Shown here: positions 17,653 through 26,315 of the stretch, one piece after another
How positions within the stretch are numbered: the stretch's first letter is position 1
Layout: the number at the start of each line of letters is the position of its first letter
Translations under genes and position numbers: made by a program
The notes under the pieces: generated by a model
What the model was told of the DNA's origin: nothing
Databases searched by the model: none
What the model saw: only the letters and a program-made list of their open reading frames with translations
From: Thioalkalivibrio sp. ALJ24
GTDB lineage: Bacteria; Pseudomonadota; Gammaproteobacteria; Ectothiorhodospirales; Ectothiorhodospiraceae
DNA length: 64,000 nt
Reading direction: 5' to 3'
NCBI RefSeq assembly: GCF_000377785.1
Contig: NZ_KB898726.1
Span: 300,808-364,807 of the forward strand

Positions 17653-19878
17653 TCAGAACTCAGCGTACCAGACCACGCCGAAGCTGCGACCGGGGGCCAG
17701 GATCTCCTGTGCCCCGCGCGCCGGGTCTATCTGGTTTTCGCGCTGGCCGGTCACGTGCTCGCGGTAGGCCTTGTCGGCGATGTTGTTCACCTGGAAGGTC
17801 AGTTCGTTGTGGCGCAGCAGACCGGACGGCTGGAAACGATAGCCCACCAGCAGATCCCCGGTCGCGAAGCCAGCGGTCTCGCGTTCGGTGTTGTCGGTGA
17901 AGCGGTCCGCCGTGCGATCCTGCCGCGCCACCGCACGCAGCCGGCCTTCCCACTGCCAGCCCTGCTCCACCGAGCGGCGCAGCGCGATGCTGGCCTCCGG
18001 CGGCGGCATCTCGGCCAGGGGCTCGTCGAACCGACTGTCGCGGTTCTCGCCCCGGATCCAGGTGCCGGTGAACTCGCCGCTCACGTGCTCGGTGAACGGA
18101 CGCTGGACCTGCAGCTCGACCCCGTGGATGCGGGCCTCGTCCAGGTTGACCGTCTGGCGCTGGCCCTCCTCCGGCGTGAGCCCACCGATGTAGTCGCGAA
18201 TCCGGCTCTCGTAGGCGGAGACCATGTAGTTGAAGCCCTGCAGATGCCCGCGCGCGCCGACCTCCAGGGTCCGGTTGCGCTCGGGATCCAGCTGCGGATC
18301 CGAGGTCCAGGCATTGCCGTCGCTGTAGGGATAGGTCAGGAACCGCTCGATCAGGCTGGCAGAACGGTAGCCTTCGGACAGGCTGACGTAGGGATTGATC
18401 TCCTCACGCAGATCCCAGTTGAAACCGGCCGACCAGCTCAGGTTGTGATCCACCTGCTGCAGATCTCCGTCATGCCCGGAGACCGCATCCGCATCGCCCT
18501 CCACACGGTCGTATCGCAGGCCGAGGTTCAGGGTACCGGCATCGAGGAACGTCTCGTGCTGCACGAACACGCCCTGCGAATCGATCTGACCGTCATCGAT
18601 CAAATTGATGAACAACGCCAGATCCTCGCGGGCGCCAGTGTCCCCCGCGAGCACCGGGAACGGGGCCGAGTCGTCATTCGGACGGTAATCCTGATCGACA
18701 TGACCGATATAGGAATCCGGACTGGCCCGCAGGCGCCAGTATTCGGCGCCCACCAGCAGGATCTGGTTGTCGGTCGGGAACAGCTCGGTCTGGATCCGGG
18801 CCCCGTCGGTGGTGAAGTCGGTGTCGGAGACGCGGTAGTCCCGCCCCAGCGCATGGCTCCAGTCGTAGTTGCCGCGCGAAAGCTCCTGGCGGTAGATCGA
18901 GGCCTCGATCCGGGGCGCCCAGGCGCCGCCGAAATCGCCCTGGTAACTCGCCTCCAGCAGGTCCCGGGTCTGGGTCGGCGTGTAATGGGTATTCAGGCCC
19001 CGGGGCTGTTGCTGCAACCTCTGCTGTAATGCAAGCGCTTGCTGTTCATCCGTTACCACCCCCAGTCCGGGGTTCACGTCTTCCGGATTATCATCGGTGA
19101 ACGTCCGCGACGCCAGGTACCACACGTCCTCGCGCTCGTCACGCTGGGCGCGGAAACCGAGCTCGTGGTCCGGCGTCAGACGGGTGCGATAGCGCAGGTG
19201 ATAGGCCTGCTGCCGGGTCCCGCTGTCGTCCAGGCGATCACCGTCGCCCATGCGGTAGTCGTCGGTATCCAGATAGGCGGTGGAGAAGTCCAGCACGTGG
19301 CGTTCGTTGGAGGCGGTCACCCCCAGCGCGGTGCGCAGCCCGCGATCCACCGAGCTGTAGCCCAGACGGCTCCAGGCGTTCATTTCCTCTTCTTCGGTGA
19401 AATCGCCGCTGCGGGTGATGATGTTGATCACCCCGCCCATCGCGCCGGAACCGTAGAGCACCGAGCTCGGACCGCGCACGATCTCGATGCGTTCGATCAG
19501 ATCCATGTTCACGTAGGAGGCGAGCGAACCACGCGCCGGCGGCTGCATCGCGTTCACGCGCACGCCGTCCACCAGTACCAGCACCTGGTCACGCTTGAGA
19601 CCGCGGATAATCGGGTCCTGCCCCACCGAGCCGTCCACCGCGGTGGCCAGACCCGCTTCGCCGCGCAGCAGGTCGCCCACGCCCACCCCCGGGCGGTTGC
19701 GGATCTCGTCGCGGTCGATGACCGTCACCGATGCCGGCGTATCCTCGACCAGCGCCTCGTAGCCGGTGGCCGTCACCGATACCGGTGCCAGATCCACGGC
19801 TTCGCCCTGGGCCAGGGCCGCGCCCGGAACGGCCAGCAGCGTGGCCAGCGTCGTCTTCCCGATGGTACGTTGCGTCAT
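17653..19878 (-). CDS. TonB-dependent outer-membrane receptor
   Basis: This encodes 741 aa. A signal peptide (about 1-23, ending Ala-Leu-Ala) is followed by a TonB box-like segment (Ala-Pro-Val-Ser-Val-Thr-Ala-Thr), a plug domain (about 45-160) with Ile-Arg-Gly-Leu-Lys-Arg-Asp and Arg-Gly-Pro-Ser-Ser-Val-Leu-Tyr-Gly, and a 22-strand-type barrel ending in Trp-Tyr-Ala-Glu-Phe, the aromatic terminus needed for outer-membrane assembly. It imports a siderophore, haem, cobalamin or metal chelate using TonB energy; the ligand cannot be told. No transporter genes adjoin it. I saw no convincing Fur box in the 87-bp gap upstream. Confidence 0.92.
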   Translation of the reverse strand: MTQRTIGKTTLATLLAVPGAALAQGEAVDLAPVSVTATGYEALVEDTPASVTVIDRDEIRNRPGVGVGDLLRGEAGLATAVDGSVGQDPIIRGLKRDQVLVLVDGVRVNAMQPPARGSLASYVNMDLIERIEIVRGPSSVLYGSGAMGGVINIITRSGDFTEEEEMNAWSRLGYSSVDRGLRTALGVTASNERHVLDFSTAYLDTDDYRMGDGDRLDDSGTRQQAYHLRYRTRLTPDHELGFRAQRDEREDVWYLASRTFTDDNPEDVNPGLGVVTDEQQALALQQRLQQQPRGLNTHYTPTQTRDLLEASYQGDFGGAWAPRIEASIYRQELSRGNYDWSHALGRDYRVSDTDFTTDGARIQTELFPTDNQILLVGAEYWRLRASPDSYIGHVDQDYRPNDDSAPFPVLAGDTGAREDLALFINLIDDGQIDSQGVFVQHETFLDAGTLNLGLRYDRVEGDADAVSGHDGDLQQVDHNLSWSAGFNWDLREEINPYVSLSEGYRSASLIERFLTYPYSDGNAWTSDPQLDPERNRTLEVGARGHLQGFNYMVSAYESRIRDYIGGLTPEEGQRQTVNLDEARIHGVELQVQRPFTEHVSGEFTGTWIRGENRDSRFDEPLAEMPPPEASIALRRSVEQGWQWEGRLRAVARQDRTADRFTDNTERETAGFATGDLLVGYRFQPSGLLRHNELTFQVNNIADKAYREHVTGQRENQIDPARGAQEILAPGRSFGVVWYAEF

Positions 19879-19965
19879 GGTGCTCTCCCCGTTATCGAGG
19901 CACGCAATTTAGGCAGGGTCGGCCCGGGCCGCAAGCGGATCCCCACTGCCAATAAGGAGAAGCTG

Positions 19966-20028
19966 ATGTATACGCCGGAATCCTTTGCGGGTCACTCCCC
20001 GGGCGCGCGCCCCACGAGCCCCCGATGA
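19966..20028 (+). CDS. 20-residue leader-like ORF upstream of the protease gene
   Basis: An ATG at 19966 sits behind a strong AAGGAG (spacing about 6) and runs 20 codons. Its TGA overlaps the ATG of the next gene (ATGA at 20025-20028). The downstream gene has no good ribosome site of its own, so this ORF may deliver ribosomes by termination-reinitiation. The peptide (starting Met-Tyr-Thr-Pro-Glu-Ser) has no known motif. An in-frame fusion is excluded because the two frames differ. Confidence 0.45.
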   Translation: MYTPESFAGHSPGARPTSPR

Positions 20029-20495
20029 AGACGCCCGCGATCCTTGGCTGGCGCGAGTGGGTCGGACTGCCGGAACTGGGCCTGGAGCGAATCAAGTGCA
20101 AGGTCGACACCGGGGCGCGCAGCTCGGCACTGCATGCGTTCGCGATCGAGACCTTCTCCCGCGACGGCCAGGAATGGGTGCGCTTCGGCATGCACCCGCG
20201 TCAGCACGATGACCGCCACGAGGTCTGGTGCGAGGCCCCGGTGCTGGACGTGCGTCCGGTCACCGACTCCGGGGGCCACCGCAGCGAGCGCTATTTCATC
20301 CGCACGTCACTGGATATCGGGGATGTGCAAATGCCGGTGGATCTTTCCCTGACCAGTCGCGATACCATGATGTTTCGCATGCTGCTCGGGCGCGAGGCGA
20401 TGCGGGGCCGGTTCCTGGTGGATCCCGGCGCCTCGTTCTCCCTCGGACGGCCACCGGGCCCGCCCGACATCCGCGACGACGAAGCCGCCCACTGA
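20025..20495 (+). CDS. Retropepsin-like ATP-dependent zinc protease family protein (RimB-like)
   Basis: This encodes 156 aa. Family signs are Gly-Trp-Arg-Glu-Trp-Val-Gly-Leu-Pro near the start, the aspartyl-protease-like [11 protein letters not shown] at about residues 26-36 and Leu-Leu-Gly-Arg-Glu at about 120. In Pseudomonas a relative (RimB) acts with RimK on glutamylation of ribosomal protein S6. Here the gene is 14 bases upstream of rimK, which supports the same pathway. Whether it is truly ATP- or zinc-dependent cannot be read from sequence. Confidence 0.85.
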   Translation: MKTPAILGWREWVGLPELGLERIKCKVDTGARSSALHAFAIETFSRDGQEWVRFGMHPRQHDDRHEVWCEAPVLDVRPVTDSGGHRSERYFIRTSLDIGDVQMPVDLSLTSRDTMMFRMLLGREAMRGRFLVDPGASFSLGRPPGPPDIRDDEAAH

Positions 20496-20509
20496 CACCG
20501 GGGAACCCC

Positions 20510-21415
20510 ATGAAGATCGGCATCCTGTCCCGCAACGCCAAGCTCTATTCCACCCGCCGCCTAGTCGAGGCCGCGCAGCAGCGCGACCACGAGGTGCGCG
20601 TGGTGGACCCGCTGCGCTGCTACATGAACATCACCGCGCACAAACCGCAGATCCACTACAAGGGCGACATCCTCGACGAGTTCAACGCGGTCATCCCGCG
20701 CATCGGGGCCTCGGTCACCTTCTACGGCACCGCGGTGCTGCGCCAGTTCGAGATGATGAACGTCTATCCGCTGAACGAATCGGTGGGCATCTCGCGCTCG
20801 CGCGACAAGCTGCGCAGCCTGCAGCTGCTGTCGCGCCGCGGGATCGGTCTGCCGGTTACCGGCTTCGCCCATTCACCGGATGACATCGACGATCTGCTGG
20901 CCACCGTCGGCGGCGCGCCCTGCGTGATCAAGCTGCTGGAGGGCACCCAGGGCCTGGGCGTGGTGCTGGCCGAGACCAAACAGGCGGCCGAGAGCGTGAT
21001 CCAGGCGTTCATGGGACTCAAGCAGCACATCCTGGTGCAGGAATACATCAAGGAGGCGAAGGGCTCGGACATCCGCTGCTTCGTGATCGGCGACAAGGTG
21101 GTCGCCTCCATGAAGCGCCAGGCGAAGGAAGGCGAATTCCGCTCCAACCTGCACCGCGGCGGCAGTGCGGCGCTTTGCCGGATTACCCCGGAGGAACGCG
21201 CCACCGCGGTGCGCGCGGCCAAAGTGATGGGCCTGAACGTGTGCGGCGTCGACCTGCTGCGCTCCAACCACGGCGCAGTGGTCATGGAGGTCAATTCCTC
21301 GCCCGGACTGGAGGGCATCGAGGCCGCCTCGGGCAAGGACGTCGCCGGGATGATCATCGACTTCATCCAGAAGAACGCGAAGCCCAACCGAACCAAGACC
21401 AAGGGTCGCGGCTGA
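20510..21415 (+). CDS. rimK: RimK-type ATP-grasp ligase (S6--L-glutamate ligase)
   Basis: This encodes 301 aa, matching E. coli RimK (300). The N-terminal domain starts Met-Lys-Ile-Gly-Ile-Leu-Ser-Arg. The ATP-grasp core shows [16 protein letters not shown] and the metal-binding [10 protein letters not shown]. It adds glutamates to the C-terminus of ribosomal protein S6 and tunes the proteome. It lies between the retropepsin-like gene and the aspartoacylase-type gene; the latter starts on the base after its stop. Confidence 0.95.
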   Translation: MKIGILSRNAKLYSTRRLVEAAQQRDHEVRVVDPLRCYMNITAHKPQIHYKGDILDEFNAVIPRIGASVTFYGTAVLRQFEMMNVYPLNESVGISRSRDKLRSLQLLSRRGIGLPVTGFAHSPDDIDDLLATVGGAPCVIKLLEGTQGLGVVLAETKQAAESVIQAFMGLKQHILVQEYIKEAKGSDIRCFVIGDKVVASMKRQAKEGEFRSNLHRGGSAALCRITPEERATAVRAAKVMGLNVCGVDLLRSNHGAVVMEVNSSPGLEGIEAASGKDVAGMIIDFIQKNAKPNRTKTKGRG

Positions 21416-22504
21416 ATGGCCGGACTGCCGCGGGCGCGCCGCAACCGGCCGATCACCCTCGGGGACACCACCGTGCAGCCGGGCGAACGGCGCACGGTGG
21501 AACTGGAAGTCGGCAGCCTGTACACCCACACCCCTACCCACATGCCGGTCCAGGTGGTCTGCGGCCGGCAGAAGGGACCGGTGCTGTTCGTCAGTGCCGC
21601 CATCCACGGCGACGAGATCAACGGCGTCGAGATCATCCGCCGCCTGCTCAAGGTGCGTGCCCTGCGCCGCATGAAGGGCACGCTGCTGGCGGTGCCGGTG
21701 GTCAACATGCACGGTTTCATCAACCAGAGCCGCTACCTGCCCGACCGGCGCGACCTCAACCGGGTCTTTCCCGGGTCCCGCAAGGGCTCGCTGGGCGCGC
21801 GCGTGGCGCGCCTGTTCATGCGCGAGATCGTGTACAACAGCACCCACGGCATCGACCTGCATACAGGGGCCATCCATCGCTCCAATCTGCCGCAGATCCG
21901 CGCCAACCTGGACCACCGCGAGACGCGCGAGATGGCCCAGGCCTTCGGTGCACCGGTGATCCTCAACTCGGCCCTGCGCGATGGCTCCCTGCGCGAGGCG
22001 GCCGCGGAGCGGCAGGTGCCCATCCTGCTGTACGAGGCCGGCGAGGCCCTGCGCTTCGACGAACTCTCGATCCGCGGCGGTGTGCACGGGATCATCGAGG
22101 TCATGCGCCATCTGGGCATGCTGCCCGTCCCGCCCCGCCGACGTCGCCGCGAGCCGGTGATGGCCCGCGCCTCCAGCTGGGTACGCGCACCGGAGAGCGG
22201 CATCCTGCGCATCTTCGTGCGCGAGGGCGACCGGGTGATCCGCGGCCAGACCCTGCTGGGGATCGTCTCCGACCCGTTCGGCGAACGCGAGACCGAGATC
22301 CGTGCCCCGGTGTCGGGCATCGTGATCGGCCAGCTCCGCCTGCCGCTGGTGAACGAGGGCGACGCGGTGTTCCACATCGCCCAGTTCCACCGCACCGACA
22401 TCGCCGTGGAGCGCCTGGAAACCTTCCAGGAAGACCTGGAGGCGACCGGCTACCCCTACGCCGATGGCGGCAACGGTGGCAACGCCGGCAACGACACCGC
22501 CTGA
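21416..22504 (+). CDS. Succinylglutamate desuccinylase/aspartoacylase-family metallohydrolase
   Basis: This encodes 362 aa starting immediately after the rimK stop. The zinc carboxypeptidase-like fold shows Ala-Ala-Ile-His-Gly-Asp-Glu (zinc ligands His, Glu), Asp-Leu-Asn-Arg and Asp-Leu-His-Thr-Gly (third ligand). Residues about 245-330 form a biotinyl/lipoyl-like domain. The C-terminus is Gly/Asn-rich. Family members deacylate amino acids. The tight linkage with RimK suggests it acts on a glutamyl- or acyl-amino-acid linkage made or trimmed by this pathway, which is inference. Confidence 0.87.
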   Translation: MAGLPRARRNRPITLGDTTVQPGERRTVELEVGSLYTHTPTHMPVQVVCGRQKGPVLFVSAAIHGDEINGVEIIRRLLKVRALRRMKGTLLAVPVVNMHGFINQSRYLPDRRDLNRVFPGSRKGSLGARVARLFMREIVYNSTHGIDLHTGAIHRSNLPQIRANLDHRETREMAQAFGAPVILNSALRDGSLREAAAERQVPILLYEAGEALRFDELSIRGGVHGIIEVMRHLGMLPVPPRRRRREPVMARASSWVRAPESGILRIFVREGDRVIRGQTLLGIVSDPFGERETEIRAPVSGIVIGQLRLPLVNEGDAVFHIAQFHRTDIAVERLETFQEDLEATGYPYADGGNGGNAGNDTA

Positions 22505-22537
22505 GGGATAACGCCCCGGCCCGCCTTCCCGCCGGGA

Positions 22538-23131
22538 TCAGGACGCCAGCGAACGCTCCAGCTCGGCGAACGACTGAGCCGGCCCTTCCGGCGAGACTTC
22601 CACGCCCAGCTGACGCCCCACCTGGGTCGCCGAGAACAGGCCACATACCGCCTCGCTGCCGTCGTCCCGGCGCATCACCACCAGCGCATGCTGGCGCCCC
22701 GATTTCTTCAGCGTCCGGACCACGTCACCCACGCGCGAGTGTTCCACCTTGTCCAGGTCCATCGCTTCCAGTTCGCTGACCTTGCTCATCACGTGCTTCA
22801 CTTCCACCGCGTCGCGGGGGATCCCTTCCTCCTGCGCGGCCCGCACCGGGCCTTCGCCCATTATGTCGCGCGCGGTCACCACACCCTTCACGGAATCCTG
22901 CGCATCCACCACCAGCAGCAGGCGAACCCCGGCATGGATCATCCGCTGCAGCGCCTCGTCGGCCCGCATGTCCGCCATGGTCGTGACCGCCGGCACCTTG
23001 CGCAGGTCGGTCATGGCGCGATCCGCCGGCGACTCCGGCGTGACCCGCGGCGCCAGAACGCCATCGCAGCGCAGCACGGCGGTATCCGCTGACAGCGGGC
23101 GAGTCTGGATGGGGGCAAAGCTGTTGTTCAT
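22538..23131 (-). CDS. CBS-domain pair protein
   Basis: This encodes 197 aa from the ATG at 23131 with AAGGAG upstream. After a 40-residue N-terminal part come two CBS motifs (about 42-100 and 108-165), with Leu-Leu-Val-Val-Asp and Ala-Leu-Val-Val-Met strands and Gly-Val-Val-Thr-Ala-Arg-Asp-Ile. CBS pairs bind adenine nucleotides and sense energy state. No fused catalytic domain is present, so it is a stand-alone sensor or adaptor. It is convergent with the rimK operon, and its upstream gap is shared with the PAS-GGDEF-EAL operon. Confidence 0.8.
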   Translation of the reverse strand: MNNSFAPIQTRPLSADTAVLRCDGVLAPRVTPESPADRAMTDLRKVPAVTTMADMRADEALQRMIHAGVRLLLVVDAQDSVKGVVTARDIMGEGPVRAAQEEGIPRDAVEVKHVMSKVSELEAMDLDKVEHSRVGDVVRTLKKSGRQHALVVMRRDDGSEAVCGLFSATQVGRQLGVEVSPEGPAQSFAELERSLAS

Positions 23132-23331
23132 GAACCGCTCCTTGACGTGGTTGCACGGCCCTCGCGCGAACCCCGCACGAAGGTCATTCCCTCGGAGTGT
23201 AGTCAGAAATCTTCGTTCAGTGTCATTGAGGCTGCCGCGACGACATGAATCCACGCCGACTCGGACGGGCCGGCCAGCGGCTTTCCGACCACATGGCAGG
23301 ATGAATTCGGTGGATTGATATTGACCCCCTA

Positions 23332-23384
23332 GATACAGCTGAAAAGCTGCAACCACTCGACTGTCAAAAGTCGAGCCCTGTATC
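23332..23384 (+). other. Nested inverted repeats, candidate structured RNA or mini-element
   Basis: In the 442-bp gap 23132-23573, which looks AT-richer than its surroundings, GATACAG (23332-23338) is complementary to CTGTATC (23378-23384). Inside lie CAGCT-GAAA-AGCTG (23336-23349) and CTCGACT-N6-AGTCGAG (23356-23375). The outer stem and the first inner stem share bases 36-38, so they would compete, as in a switching RNA. It does not match the c-di-GMP riboswitch consensus I know. It could equally be a small repeat element or an operator cluster. The rest of the gap before 23330 shows nothing I can name. Confidence 0.4.
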
Positions 23385-23401
23385 GTTATGGTACTGGACG
23401 C

Positions 23402-23416
23402 ATACAAGGCTTGTAT
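23402..23416. promoter_or_regulatory. Perfect 15-bp palindrome upstream of the Kai/c-di-GMP operon
   Basis: ATACAAG-G-CTTGTAT has 7-bp arms around one central base. It lies 158 bp before the PAS-GGDEF-EAL start and about 270 bp before the divergent CBS gene start. The tight symmetry looks like a transcription-factor operator rather than an RNA hairpin, because the 1-nt centre could not form a loop without opening the stem. The binding protein is unknown. Confidence 0.45.
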
Positions 23417-23430
23417 TGGAAATGACACCC

Positions 23431-23449
23431 ACTCGACGTTCCTTCGAGT
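23431..23449. promoter_or_regulatory. Second ACTCGA dyad upstream of the Kai/c-di-GMP operon
   Basis: ACTCGA (23431-23436) and TCGAGT (23444-23449) form an inverted repeat with a 7-nt spacer. The half site CACTCGAC also occurs in the upstream dyad at 23355-23362. Two similar sites about 75 bp apart suggest a regulator that binds twice, possibly with looping. No clear -35/-10 pair could be fixed near it. Confidence 0.35.
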
Positions 23450-23573
23450 TCGTGTTGCCGCGGACTGGTGAAGTTGCCTGCCACGAACCGCTGCAGCACC
23501 CGGTTCACCCGGTCGCCCCCGAGGGCTCTGCCGGCAGATGGTCCGGTGAAAGCACTTCATCGGGTCTTCCAGG

Positions 23574-26300
23574 TTGATCCCGGACGGTCTTGCCAGCGTT
23601 GATGTGTGCCTGCTCACGGCACTGATCGCCGGTTCCCTTTCCGGCGTCGTCCTCGCGGCACTCGCTTTCCGGCTGTTGTTGCGCCGCCTGAAGGCCTCCG
23701 AACGAACGCTAAAAATCAGGCTGGAAGAGTACCGGCAGGCTGCCTCGCAGGCCCTGGTGCCCATCGGAGAGCAGGCAGACAAAACCGATCTCGCAGCGAC
23801 GCTCCGCCGGATGCTCCACTCTTCGGGGGAGACTTCCGCGCGGTTGCGGGCACAGAAAGAGCTCCTCCAGCACCTCCACGATCTCCTGGAAAATAGCGAA
23901 GATCTGTGCGGCATCGCCGATGCCGATTACCGCTACACATGGGCCAACCGCGCCTACCGCGAACATTACGGGCTGACTGACGAGGAGCTCGTGGGGCGTT
24001 CACTGCCCGAAATTCTGGGAGCGGATTATTTTGAGCAAACGGTCAAACCCTATCTGGATCGCTGCCTGGGCGGGGAGACTGTGAGGTACGAGACCGAGCG
24101 CACCACGACCGATGGCCAGCGCCGTCGACTTCGGGTGAACTACTATCCGCTTGGCCCTGGTCTCGACCGGAAACAGCGGGCGGGAGCGGTCATTACCGAT
24201 ATCACAGACCTGCGTGCGGCCGAGAACGAACTGCAACGCCAGGCCCACCTGATCGAGATGGCCGGCCAGATCGCCCGCGTCGGCGGCTGGTCGGTATATC
24301 TCGATGACGGGCGAATCGCCTGGTCCCCGGTGGTCGCCGAGATCCATGGCATGCCTGAGGGATACGCCCCGCCGATCGAGGACGGGATCAACTTCTACGC
24401 TCCCGAGTCGCGGGACCGGATCCGCACCCTGTTCAACAACTGCATCCAACGGGGGCTCCCCTACGACGAAGAGCTGGCCATCATTGACACCGAAGGACAG
24501 CGCAAATGGGTACGTGCACTGGGCGAACCGCTTTTTGATGCTGAAGGCCGCATCGTGGGGGCCCAGGGGGCCTTCCAGGATCTGACCCGCCACCGCGAAC
24601 GTGAGCGCCAGCTCCACCGGTTCCGCCACATCATCGAGCAGAGCCCGGCGGCGGTCGCCGTCACCGATCTGGAAGGCCACATCGAATACGTGAACCCGGC
24701 CTTCGAACGGGTCTCCGGCTATTCCAGAGATGAGCTGTTGGGCCAGACACCGGCCCGGATCCAGAGCGGCAACACGCCGGACGAGGTCTACCGGGATCTT
24801 TGGGGGACCATCACCGCCGGGGAGACCTGGACCGGAGAGATCCAGAACCGGCGCAAGGACGGGACCCTGTTCTGGGAACAGGAGGTCATTTCGCCGCTCA
24901 AGGACGAACAGGGTCGGGTCATCAACTACGTGGCGATCAAGCAGGACATCACCCCCCTGAAGAAGGCCGAGGAGCAACTCCGCCGGCTCGCCTTCGAGGA
25001 CGCCCTGACCGGACTGCTGTCACGTTCTGGCTTCGAACGGGCGCTGCAGGAACGGATCGATGGGGAGCACTGGCATCCGGCCGGTATCCTGGTGATCACG
25101 GACATCGCGGCACTGCGCGACATCAACGAGTCTTACGGCTACGAGGCCGGCGACTGGCTGCTGAAGGAATTCGGGCAGCGTCTGAAAGGACAGGCGGGCG
25201 ACCGCGGCCTGGCGGGCCGGATCGGCGGCGACGAATTCGTTGTCTTCCTCGCCGAACCCCGCGAGCCGCCGGAACTCGAGCTGGACGAGCTGCACGACGC
25301 ATTGACCGCGCCCTTCGCGATGAACGGCGCGGAGTTCGAGGTCGCGATTCGCATGGGCTTTACCCGTATGGGTACCCGGCGTCGCACGGCGGAGGATCTG
25401 CTGCACGAGGCGGAGCTCGCCCAGTTCCGCAACCATGCCGAGGCGTCCCAGCTCTGGTCGGCGTTCACCCCTCAACTGCTCGAGGAAACCCAGGAGCGCA
25501 TCGACCTCACGCGCGATCTGCGTCAGGCCCTCAACGAGGACCAGCTCGAACTCCATTTCCAGCCCAAGGTGGACCTGGCCAGTGGCCGGCTGGTGTCCTG
25601 CGAGGCCCTGCTGCGATGGAATCACCCCGAGCGCGGCCTGCTCCCGCCGGACCTGTTCATCAGCCTGGCCGAACAGAGTCAGCAGATCACCGCAGTGGGC
25701 GACTGGGCGCTCGCGCGGGCCTGCCGGCATCTGCGCGAATGGCGCGATGCGGGCCTCGAACCGGTCCGTGTGGCGGTCAACGTGTCGCTGACGCAGTTCG
25801 AGGTCGGCAACTTTGCACGACGCGTGCAAAGCATCCTAGAAGAATCGGGGGTCGCCCCCGAGGAACTGGCACTGGAGGTTACGGAAGGGGTGTTCATCGG
25901 ACAGTCCTACGCCCTTTTGCGACAGATGCGCTCCCTGCATGAAATGGGCGTGCGCCTGTCTCTGGACGACTTCGGCACCGGCTATTCCTCGCTGCTCTAC
26001 CTCAAGGAGTACCCCTTCGACGAAATCAAGATCGACCAGGGCTTCGTGTTCCACCTGCTGGACGAGCCTTTCCATCGCCACATCGTGGAGACGGTGGTGA
26101 CACTGGCCCGGGCGATGGATGCGGAAGTCATTGCCGAAGGCGTCGAGTCCGCGCAGGTTGGCGAGGCCCTGCTGGAAATGGGCTGTCCCTTCGGCCAGGG
26201 CTATTACTACAGCATGCCGCTGGAGGCGGAGGACTTCCGCTGGTTGCTGGAGCAGCGAGGACGCCTGCCGCTGGGCAGCTCTCACCCGCCATCGACCTGA
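23574..26300 (+). CDS. Membrane-anchored PAS-PAS-PAS-GGDEF-EAL c-di-GMP enzyme
   Basis: This gives 908 aa from a TTG at 23574; a GTG at 23604 is an alternative and neither has a strong ribosome site. One membrane helix (about 11-36) and a short helical linker lead to three PAS domains (about 105-215, 225-340, 350-462). The GGDEF domain (about 470-620) has intact Gly-Gly-Asp-Glu-Phe at 551-555. The EAL domain (about 645-895) has Glu-Ala-Leu at 677-679 and Asp798-Asp799-Phe-Gly-Thr-Gly. All visible catalytic residues are present, so both synthesis and breakdown of c-di-GMP are possible. It heads an operon with KaiC- and KaiB-like genes 15 bp downstream. Confidence 0.92.
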   Translation: MIPDGLASVDVCLLTALIAGSLSGVVLAALAFRLLLRRLKASERTLKIRLEEYRQAASQALVPIGEQADKTDLAATLRRMLHSSGETSARLRAQKELLQHLHDLLENSEDLCGIADADYRYTWANRAYREHYGLTDEELVGRSLPEILGADYFEQTVKPYLDRCLGGETVRYETERTTTDGQRRRLRVNYYPLGPGLDRKQRAGAVITDITDLRAAENELQRQAHLIEMAGQIARVGGWSVYLDDGRIAWSPVVAEIHGMPEGYAPPIEDGINFYAPESRDRIRTLFNNCIQRGLPYDEELAIIDTEGQRKWVRALGEPLFDAEGRIVGAQGAFQDLTRHRERERQLHRFRHIIEQSPAAVAVTDLEGHIEYVNPAFERVSGYSRDELLGQTPARIQSGNTPDEVYRDLWGTITAGETWTGEIQNRRKDGTLFWEQEVISPLKDEQGRVINYVAIKQDITPLKKAEEQLRRLAFEDALTGLLSRSGFERALQERIDGEHWHPAGILVITDIAALRDINESYGYEAGDWLLKEFGQRLKGQAGDRGLAGRIGGDEFVVFLAEPREPPELELDELHDALTAPFAMNGAEFEVAIRMGFTRMGTRRRTAEDLLHEAELAQFRNHAEASQLWSAFTPQLLEETQERIDLTRDLRQALNEDQLELHFQPKVDLASGRLVSCEALLRWNHPERGLLPPDLFISLAEQSQQITAVGDWALARACRHLREWRDAGLEPVRVAVNVSLTQFEVGNFARRVQSILEESGVAPEELALEVTEGVFIGQSYALLRQMRSLHEMGVRLSLDDFGTGYSSLLYLKEYPFDEIKIDQGFVFHLLDEPFHRHIVETVVTLARAMDAEVIAEGVESAQVGEALLEMGCPFGQGYYYSMPLEAEDFRWLLEQRGRLPLGSSHPPST

Positions 26301-26315
26301 ACAACCGGAGTGCGC

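Noticed and set aside
23318..23450. c-di-GMP (GEMM-type) riboswitch before the GGDEF-EAL gene
   Set aside because: A GAAA-loop hairpin is present, but the conserved core segments of GEMM-I and the second tetraloop-receptor arrangement that I know are not recognisable. It is kept only as an unnamed structured element.
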